Source: Streptomyces sp. CB02058
GTDB taxonomy: Bacteria; Actinomycetota; Actinomycetes; Streptomycetales; Streptomycetaceae
Direction: 5' to 3'
Assembly (NCBI RefSeq): GCF_001905505.1
Contig: NZ_LIPG01000007.1
Span: 1 to 64,000, forward strand
DNA: 64,000 bases
The position numbers and the translations under genes were made by a program. The notes under the pieces were generated by a model. It ran no database searches. It had not been told where the DNA came from and saw only the letters and a list, made by a program, of their open reading frames with translations. Shown here in pieces: positions 8,027-14,088 of the stretch (position 1 is the first letter of the stretch; each line of letters begins with the position of its first letter).

Positions 8027-9259
8027 TTACGGCAGCTGGTCCAGGAACCAGGTGGAGAGTTCCTCGGTGATCAGGGTGTGCGTGTCGCTCTGCGAGGCGA
8101 GCTTGACGGCGTGGAAGGGCGTCTCCTCCAGGTCGTCCTCGCTGATCGGGTTGTAGAGGTCGTCGTGGGTGGCCGGCTCCCGCAGGGAGATGGCGCTGAC
8201 GGCCGGGACGAAGCAGTGCTCGCGGATCGGGTTGACGACACCGAAGCCCAGCGCGGGCGGGAGGTCGTTCAGCGTGTCGGCGAGGATGCCGAAGCCGTGG
8301 AGGGTGCCGCCGGGCGCGCCGTCGATGTCGGGCAGAGCGCTGGTGCGGATCTCGCGGGTGGGGAGGGTGACCACGCGGAGCTTGGCCACCAGCTGGTCGC
8401 CGCCCTGGGACTGGGTGTGCAGCTCGGTGCCGGTGACGGCCAGACCCTTGCCGGTGAGGGCCTCGGCGCCGGGGGCCACACCGTTGCCGGCGCCGTCGCC
8501 GGGACCGTTGGCGAGGGCGATCAGGCGGGTGGCCCTGTCCCGGGGCCAGTTGCCGACCTCCTCCAGCGCGCGCAGGAACGCCAGGCGCCGCTCGCTGGTG
8601 GCGGGCTTGTCCTGCCAGTCCGCGATGTGCTGCCAGAGCAGTTCCTGGGCGGCCGGGCTGTTGATCTGGTCCGAGAAGCGGGGGTCGAGCTTCTTGGTGT
8701 AGTGCGCGAACGCCTGGAGGGCGACGGGGATCCACGCGCCGGTGTGCGGGCTGTCCCAGGAGTAGTAGAGCTGGGCCTCGTGCTCGATGCCTTCCGTCTC
8801 CATCTTGGCCAGGGCATAACGAGTGACCAGGCCGCCCATGCTGAAGCCGCCGACGGCCAGCGGATGGTCGCCGATACGACGGTCGATCGCCTCGGTGACG
8901 GCCGCCATCACCGCCTCGGCGTTCTCCAGGATCGACGCGCTGCGCTCGTGGTAGCCGACGAGAACGACATCGCGGCCCCGGCGACGAAGCTCGCTCAGCA
9001 GCGGAAACGGGCCGTATTCCAGCTGCTCCCAGGTGAGGCTGAGGTCGCTGGGGCCGGTGCTGAACCCGTCCGCCAGGATGACCGGGCGGGTGAGCCCGCT
9101 GTTACCTTCTCCGTGGTAGACCCATGCGGTGCCGTGGGGGAGGTCCCAGACGTCGGTGGGCGGGGGCGGGATGCGGTCGGTCGTGCGCGGGCCGGGCGCC
9201 AGGACGATCGGGGAACCCGACTGGAAGGCCTCGGCGGCCTGCTCCTCGGTGGTACTCAT
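8027..9259 (-). CDS. Alpha/beta-hydrolase (lipase/esterase-like)
   Basis: 410 residues from ATG 9259 with AAGGAAA ten bases upstream. The fold signature is clear: a beta strand with an oxyanion region (RPVILADGFSTGPSD), the nucleophile elbow GGFSMGG (Ser in GxSxG, about residue 148), DSPHTGAW as a likely lid entry, and a C-terminal His in SDTHTLITEEL, about 20 residues from the end. There is no signal peptide, so it is probably intracellular. It is larger than minimal esterases and resembles PGAP1/lipase-like enzymes that release lipid or polyketide esters. The substrate is unknown. It stands alone between an IS element and small-gene relics. Confidence 0.85.
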   Translation of the reverse strand: MSTTEEQAAEAFQSGSPIVLAPGPRTTDRIPPPPTDVWDLPHGTAWVYHGEGNSGLTRPVILADGFSTGPSDLSLTWEQLEYGPFPLLSELRRRGRDVVLVGYHERSASILENAEAVMAAVTEAIDRRIGDHPLAVGGFSMGGLVTRYALAKMETEGIEHEAQLYYSWDSPHTGAWIPVALQAFAHYTKKLDPRFSDQINSPAAQELLWQHIADWQDKPATSERRLAFLRALEEVGNWPRDRATRLIALANGPGDGAGNGVAPGAEALTGKGLAVTGTELHTQSQGGDQLVAKLRVVTLPTREIRTSALPDIDGAPGGTLHGFGILADTLNDLPPALGFGVVNPIREHCFVPAVSAISLREPATHDDLYNPISEDDLEETPFHAVKLASQSDTHTLITEELSTWFLDQLP

Positions 9260-9706
9260 GACATTTCCTTCGTGAGACCGCGTGGGGGCGGAGCCCCTCC
9301 TTACGGATTGCAGGCCGGGCCCGGGCCTTGTGGCATTGCTCCGTTCCCGGCAGGACAACGACATCACATGCGTCACTCTGTGAACAAGAATGAATGCGGA
9401 CAGTTACAACGTTCTGATGTGCGGCCGCACGCCCGCCGACCTGACGAGAGCGAAGCGTTTCCTACATGAACACGAACCCTGTCGGTCCAGAACGGCCAGA
9501 GCAGGGCAGACCCCGATCATTCATCCGGCTGATCGCGCTTCGAGTCACGTGCCGCAACTGTCCGGATCGCGCGAGAGATTGCACCCGGGGAGATTGATCG
9601 GCAGTTTGACCAGCATGCATCCCACGGGCTTGTACGTGGGCGGAGGCAATCGAACAGTGCCGCATGCGGTGCCTCCCGAAGTGGTGAACACCTGCTGTCC
9701 GTTCTC
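9260..9706. other. Intergenic up to the IS left end; 3' half of an interrupted frame on the minus strand
   Basis: On the minus strand 9545-9706 encodes GQQVFTTSGGTACGTV, then PPPTYKPVGCMLVKLP and a Cys-containing end DPDSCGT. Its upstream half (CGFVYEN) lies beyond the IS at 11698-11730. The IS therefore split a small Cys-containing frame. No start codon survives. The segment 9260-9545 shows the hydrolase promoter side and nothing else recognisable. Confidence 0.5.
9699..9706. repeat. Target-site duplication, left copy
   Basis: The octamer CCGTTCTC abuts the left inverted repeat of the ISL3-type element and is repeated exactly at 11698-11705. Confidence 0.9.
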
Positions 9707-9768
9707 GGTTCTGGCACACATTCCGTGAGAGCGGTGGACGATCTTCTTCTGATCGGCAGACTGGAGAG

Positions 9769-10032
9769 ATGCGGATAGAGAGCGTGGCCAGGATCTATGC
9801 GGTCCGGCTTGGCGTGACGGTCGGTGCAGTCGTCGCAGCTCCGGTTCTGTTGGTGGCTGGGACTCCGCTGCTGCGCCGAGTGTTACGTCGCTACTACCGC
9901 GAGGACGGTCCAAGGTTTGTGAGCAAAGAGGATGGTTGGGTGAGTCCGGGGTATTTCGTCGTCACCAACGTGGTTGTTCGAACCCTCTGCCGACCGTCGG
10001 AGTACGTACTCCTACGGCTTCGTCCTACCTGA
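9769..10032 (+). CDS. Possible passenger ORF inside the IS, small membrane protein
   Basis: 87 residues from ATG 9769 behind TGGAGAG. Residues 12-33 are hydrophobic (RLGVTVGAVVAAPVLLVAG), giving one likely membrane helix, followed by a basic patch (LLRRVLRRYYRED). It lies wholly between the left inverted repeat and the transposase stop codon, convergent with the transposase and ending eight bases before it. ISL3 elements usually carry only the transposase, so this is either cargo or a chance frame. The clear ribosome binding site and helix favour a real gene, but the evidence is thin. Confidence 0.4.
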   Translation: MRIESVARIYAVRLGVTVGAVVAAPVLLVAGTPLLRRVLRRYYREDGPRFVSKEDGWVSPGYFVVTNVVVRTLCRPSEYVLLRLRPT

Positions 10033-10040
10033 GCAGGCCA

Positions 10041-11624
10041 TCATCGGGCGGCGGTGAGAAGTACCCGTTTGCGGAGCAGGGGGAGTTTGGCGCGGCCGAA
10101 CATCTGGCGCTTGACCATCTTGATGTGGTTGACCCGGCCTTCGACGGGACCCGAGTTCCAGTGGCTCGTCAGGCCCCGGACGACGGCGTCCCAGTCCTTC
10201 TCCAGGCCGGTGGCGAAAGAGTGGAGGCCGGGAAGTTCCTCGGCTCGCGTGCTGACGACCCAGTCCTTCAGGTGCTGGCCGGTGCGCGTTGTGAGGATGG
10301 CAGCGAAGCTGCGGACGAGACGGTGAGCCGCCGCGAGCTCCGGGCAACGGGTAAGGGTTTCGGCCAGCTGTTTTCCCTCGCTTTCCGAGAGTCGGTCGGG
10401 GTGACGCATGATCCACCCGGTGACTTGTCGGAGTCCTGGTGGCGCGGGCCCGACGACGCGGATCCGGCGTCGGCGTCGTGGCCGCAGATAGTGGCTAATG
10501 ATCTGGTAGCTGCCGCGGTAGCCGAGGCCCTGGAGCTCGGAGTGGAGCTGGACCGCGTTGGTGATGCCTTCTGCCCAGCGATTGTCCAGGTGGGACTTGT
10601 AGAGGTCGAGCTGGCTGGGCCGTGATTGCCGCCGACCGCCGAGTAACTCCTCGGGGGTTGCCGCGCGGGCGCATCGGCGGACCGTGTTCCCGCCTATGTG
10701 CAACTCGCGGGCGATCTCCCGGATGCCATGGCCTTGGTGGAGGAGGGCGTGGACGATGGCGTGACGTTCACGGATGCGGGCTTCGATCGGCGACATCTCC
10801 GTTGCCAGCGGCGGTTCAATTTCCGGAGGGTCTCCCGGGCCGGAGATGGGTGACGGCAGGCATCCGGTGTGCCGGCGCACACATTGTTCCACTGCGGTGC
10901 CGAGGTTCTGCCACAGGTGGAAGCGGTCGGCGACCTGGACCGCCTGTGGTGCCCCGATGCGGGCGCCTTCGGCGTAGGAGCCAGCGCGATCCCGGCAGAT
11001 CACCTCGATCCCGGGATGCTCACGCAGCCATGTGGCCAGCGTCTCCGCGTCCCGTCCCGGCAGCAGGGCGAGCGGTTTGCGGCTCTCGCAGTCGATGAGC
11101 ACGGTCCCGTAGTGCTGCCCGCGCCGGGTGGCGAAGTCATCGACTCCGAGCACCTTGGGCACTTCCCAGAAGGGATCTGGAAGCGCCATCAGCAGCCGCA
11201 GCAGCGTAGTCCGGCTGACCGCATCGTGCAGTGATACGGCCAGCCGGGCCCCGGCCCGGCCGGCGAGCGCGACGGCCACGGCCTCCAGGACCCGGCGTGC
11301 AGCAGGCGTGCGTCTCCCGTACCGGAACGTCAGCCCTGCGACCTGTTCGACGAACGTACGGCGTCCGCACCGGGTGTTGTCGCAGTACAACCGCCGCACC
11401 GTCAGCCTGATGCGCACCGGCTGATCACCGACCGGAGTATCGGCGAGGCGACGCTCGTAGCAGCTGTGCACACGAGCCGACGGACACTCACAGTCCGGGC
11501 ACGAAGCAGTGCCATCGAGGGTCCTCGCCACGATGCGCATCACGCCGCACTCCGTGAACACCCGCTCCACCAGAACCGCACTGAAGTGCGGAAACAGCAC
11601 GGCTATGAAGTCATCACACCGCAC
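10041..11624 (-). CDS. ISL3-family transposase
   Basis: About 527 residues. Domains in order: an N-terminal zinc ribbon (CPDCECPSARVHSCYERR), a basic HTH, and the RNase-H-like DDE core split by a long insert. Core residues are in VLGVDDFATRRG and GTVLIDCESR, then CRDRAGSYAEGA and VADRFHLWQN, and finally HWNSGPVEGRVNHIK with the catalytic Glu. The insert carries a second HTH (GIREIARELHIGGNTVRRC). The start is uncertain: GTG codons at 11624/11627 follow GGGAC, and the frame is open to a GTG at 11666 next to the right inverted repeat. No frameshift or internal stop is present, so the enzyme should be functional. Confidence 0.93.
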   Translation of the reverse strand: MRCDDFIAVLFPHFSAVLVERVFTECGVMRIVARTLDGTASCPDCECPSARVHSCYERRLADTPVGDQPVRIRLTVRRLYCDNTRCGRRTFVEQVAGLTFRYGRRTPAARRVLEAVAVALAGRAGARLAVSLHDAVSRTTLLRLLMALPDPFWEVPKVLGVDDFATRRGQHYGTVLIDCESRKPLALLPGRDAETLATWLREHPGIEVICRDRAGSYAEGARIGAPQAVQVADRFHLWQNLGTAVEQCVRRHTGCLPSPISGPGDPPEIEPPLATEMSPIEARIRERHAIVHALLHQGHGIREIARELHIGGNTVRRCARAATPEELLGGRRQSRPSQLDLYKSHLDNRWAEGITNAVQLHSELQGLGYRGSYQIISHYLRPRRRRRIRVVGPAPPGLRQVTGWIMRHPDRLSESEGKQLAETLTRCPELAAAHRLVRSFAAILTTRTGQHLKDWVVSTRAEELPGLHSFATGLEKDWDAVVRGLTSHWNSGPVEGRVNHIKMVKRQMFGRAKLPLLRKRVLLTAAR

Positions 11625-11697
11625 CACGGTCCCAGATGACGGCACGTCACCGTGGCGAAACCTCACTGATCGTCCTCACGGAATGTGTGCCAGAACC

Positions 11698-11705
11698 CCG
11701 TTCTC
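11698..11705. repeat. Target-site duplication, right copy
   Basis: CCGTTCTC, identical to 9699-9706, directly after the right inverted repeat of the IS. Confidence 0.9.
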
Positions 11706-11773
11706 GTAAACAAAGCCACAGCGGCCATTCCGCGAACCTCAGCAACCCCCCATGCCAGGCTCCAGCCAGCATG

Positions 11774-11820
11774 CGAGCGCCCCGCCCCCGGCAGCTCCAA
11801 TGCCGGGGGCGGGGCGCTCG
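11774..11820 (-). terminator. Perfect 20-bp hairpin, copy 2 of the loop-conserved terminator
   Basis: The stem CGAGCGCCCCGCCCCCGGCA pairs completely with 11801-11820 around the loop GCTCCAA. It starts nine bases after the stop of the tpg-like gene, so it should end the tap-tpg-like transcript. The loop and inner stem match the hairpin at 7329-7369. Confidence 0.85.
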
Positions 11821-11828
11821 TGCCGGCC

Positions 11829-12404
11829 TCAGGCTGCCCAGCCGACCGAGGAGACGTTGCTGTACGCGTCGTACTCGGATCCGAGGTCCTCGATGATGTC
11901 GTCCCAGACGGCATCGAGTTCGTCGAAGTCGTCGTTCATCCATGCATCGACGGCGCGGTCCCAGACGCCGCGCACGGTGATGCTGCGGCTGGACAGGTCC
12001 CGCTGATACCTGCCCTCCACACGTGTCTGGTCGACGGGGTTGATCTCGACACGGGTACCGCGGCCCTGGTTGTTGAGCCGCTTCTTCAGATCGGCCGCGA
12101 CGTTGCGGCGCCGCAGATCCCAGTACGCGGCATCCAACCTCGACCTGTTCGCCTTGTTCGGGGTGCGCTCCTCGGCGAGCCAGGCCATGAGGGTGCGCGG
12201 TGAGACATGGATGCCCGCGCGGTCCATGGCCTCGTACCCGGCATCCGTCTTGGTCAGGTAGTTCAGGCGTGCGGCGAGGCCGCGGTCGCTGTCGACGGGC
12301 GAGGCGATGCCGGTCACCATGCGCTCGATCGCGACACCCAGTGCGTCCGCTCCGGGCAGGCCCCGGGCGTTGAGCGCACCGAGGTCCATCCAGCGGCCGG
12401 CCAT
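11829..12404 (-). CDS. Tpg-like candidate telomere terminal protein
   Basis: 191 residues. Residues 45-100 are helical with an HTH-like centre (AGIHVSPRTLMAWLAEER). A basic helix follows (WDLRRRNVAADLKKRL), then a beta-rich segment (GTRVEINPVDQTRVEGRY) and an acidic helical tail (WDDIIEDLGSEYDAYSN). HTH, basic region, beta segment and acidic tail is the layout known for Streptomyces terminal proteins (Tpg), which prime end-patching of linear replicons; the length (about 185) also fits. The start ATG overlaps the stop of the upstream tap-like gene (TGATG), exactly as tap precedes tpg in known systems. Residue-level identity was not checked, so a partner DNA-binding protein of another kind remains possible. 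Confidence 0.6.
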   Translation of the reverse strand: MAGRWMDLGALNARGLPGADALGVAIERMVTGIASPVDSDRGLAARLNYLTKTDAGYEAMDRAGIHVSPRTLMAWLAEERTPNKANRSRLDAAYWDLRRRNVAADLKKRLNNQGRGTRVEINPVDQTRVEGRYQRDLSSRSITVRGVWDRAVDAWMNDDFDELDAVWDDIIEDLGSEYDAYSNVSSVGWAA

Positions 12405-13975
12405 CAGCGGGCCACCGTGCCCACGGTGTACTCACCGGTGGCCTTGCCCTCGCCGTGCTTGACCTTCATCTGCGACACACCCCGGCCCTCCGGGAACACC
12501 TGCCTCCAGTCACCGGTGACGTGGAGCTCGTCGGTGCCCATCATCGCCACGACGTCGAGCCCGGCCGTGGAGGCCTTGAACGCCTTGCCCCACAGATTCG
12601 CGTACGCCTGCGAGTGGATGATGTGCATCCAGTCCGGGCGGACCATCTCCCTGTTGTGGATCGACTCCCCCATGGTGCTGATGAGCTTGCTGTACATCGC
12701 CTTGACGTACTCCAGCGTCAGCGTGTCCCGGTTCTCGATCGCCTCATCGCGGGCGGCTGACAGCAGCTTGCGCAGCGCGTCCAGGAAGTTCTCCGTCGCG
12801 CCGGACGTCCACGACTCATGGATGACCGGAGCGTCGGTGAGGCCGTACCTGGGGCCTGAGAGGCGCTGGAGCAGGCGCAGCGTTGAGTTGGTGACCCAGA
12901 GGGCGCCGGGTTCGTCGCGGTCGCCGATCGGGTCGGGCAGGTGCGGGTGCTCCCAGGGGGCGGGGGTGATCAGGTGGACTCCGGAGCGCTTCGGGTCGAC
13001 GCCATCGGTGCCGGTGCTGTGCTCCAGCTTCCCGATCGGCAGCCAGCACTTCAGGGCGCTCAAGTAGGCCGCGTTCACGTCCAGCGCGGTGACCTTGACG
13101 TCGCCTGGGGCGCGCAGGGAGTAGCCGGGGTGGTGGAACTTGGGGCGGGCCTCCCAGATCAGGTCAGGGTCCTTCTTGGACGGCTTCTTCAGGATGTCCG
13201 GGAGCGCCGGGTAGGCCGTGTAGTCGTAGCGGGCCGTGGCCCGGGTCTCGTTGAACAGCGCCATGACGTCGGGGATGGCTCGCTTGATCAGGGCTTTGAG
13301 TGCGGCTTCCTCGTCCCCGCCGGCTCGCTCGGCCTCCTCCTGGACCGCGCGGCTGATGAGCAGGGTGGTGTCAGCCTGCGCGCGGGCCGCCGAGCGGGCG
13401 CGGCGCTCGGGGCGGTTGTAGGTGGGTGCCGGGGTCGGCGAGGCGGGCACGGGTGCCGCCGGGGCTGCGGCCGGTGCGGGCGCCTGGGCGCTGGGCGCGG
13501 CCGGGGTGGCGCCGGGGCCGGCGGGCTGGCACATGGCACCGGAGTGCAGGGGTCGATGGTCGGTGGACTGGTAGGTGGTCGTGACGCCGCATCGGATGCA
13601 GGGGCCCGGGTCGCCCTCGATCGCGCGTCCGTCCGGGCCGCGCAGCGTCTCGGGGGCCGCGACGAACGCGGGCGGAACGGGGGCGGGGGCCGGATCCGCG
13701 GTGGGTTCCGGCGCGGGCTCGGTGGCGGGGGCCGGGTAGATCTCGGCGAGGCCCTTCAGCAGGCGCAGGTAGGGCAGGCGTCCGGGCGGGGTGGGGTCGG
13801 AATGGCCGGTCTCCCAGTTCGCGACCGTGGTCCGCCCGACACCGACCGCTGCGGCGACCTGGGCGCGGGACAGGCTCGCCGCCTCCCGCAGGCGCTGGCG
13901 CTCGGCCGGGGGCGGAATCGAGGCGTTCAGCCGCGCCTCTTCCAGGAGCGCTTCCACGCTGGTCTCTTGACTCAT
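12404..13975 (-). CDS. Tap-like telomere-associated protein with HTH and PolB-like palm
   Basis: 523 residues. An XRE-type HTH spans about 24-80 (LSRAQVAAAVGVGRTTVANW). A Pro/Ala linker follows with a possible zinc knuckle (C126, C129, H140, H144, C149). The C-terminal 240 residues read like a family-B DNA polymerase palm: ALDVNAAYLSAL gives Asp299 and Tyr304 with the D-x4-Y spacing of motif A, KLISTMG (430-436) resembles a shortened motif B, and MMGTDELHV gives Asp482 in a motif C-like turn whose first Asp is Gly. The N-terminal HTH plus this C-terminal region is how Streptomyces Tap proteins begin and end, though known Tap is longer (over 700). The gene is coupled to the tpg-like gene and divergent from the helicase. 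Confidence 0.62.
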   Translation of the reverse strand: MSQETSVEALLEEARLNASIPPPAERQRLREAASLSRAQVAAAVGVGRTTVANWETGHSDPTPPGRLPYLRLLKGLAEIYPAPATEPAPEPTADPAPAPVPPAFVAAPETLRGPDGRAIEGDPGPCIRCGVTTTYQSTDHRPLHSGAMCQPAGPGATPAAPSAQAPAPAAAPAAPVPASPTPAPTYNRPERRARSAARAQADTTLLISRAVQEEAERAGGDEEAALKALIKRAIPDVMALFNETRATARYDYTAYPALPDILKKPSKKDPDLIWEARPKFHHPGYSLRAPGDVKVTALDVNAAYLSALKCWLPIGKLEHSTGTDGVDPKRSGVHLITPAPWEHPHLPDPIGDRDEPGALWVTNSTLRLLQRLSGPRYGLTDAPVIHESWTSGATENFLDALRKLLSAARDEAIENRDTLTLEYVKAMYSKLISTMGESIHNREMVRPDWMHIIHSQAYANLWGKAFKASTAGLDVVAMMGTDELHVTGDWRQVFPEGRGVSQMKVKHGEGKATGEYTVGTVAR

Positions 13976-14088
13976 ACCGCGACCCTACAACATTTGGACC
14001 TATTCAGACGGCAGTTTGGACGTTCATTGAACATGTGTTGGCGGAGTGCGCTACGGTCGTCAGCACAACGAGCCGTGAGGGAGTGGGC
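13976..14088. promoter_or_regulatory. Divergent promoter region between tap-like and helicase genes
   Basis: It contains two direct TTTGGAC repeats (13993-13999 and 14015-14021, 22 bases apart, two helical turns) and, next to the second, the perfect palindrome GTTCATTGAAC (14022-14032). This is the only AT-rich stretch nearby. It could bind the XRE domain of the Tap-like protein and co-regulate both transcripts; that is inference from layout. Confidence 0.55.

Larger units (their letters stand above)
9707..11697 (-). mobile_element. Complete ISL3-family insertion sequence, 1,991 bp
   Basis: The ends are 23-bp perfect inverted repeats, GGTTCTGGCACACATTCCGT plus GAG, at 9707-9729 and (inverted) 11675-11697. 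An 8-bp direct repeat CCGTTCTC flanks both sides, the duplication length typical of ISL3. Inside are one full-length transposase gene on the minus strand and a short plus-strand frame (9769-10032) between its stop and the left end. Intact ends, an undamaged transposase and a perfect duplication indicate recent, possibly still mobile insertion. It interrupts a small Cys-containing frame whose halves lie at 9545-9706 and 11698-11730. Confidence 0.93.
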
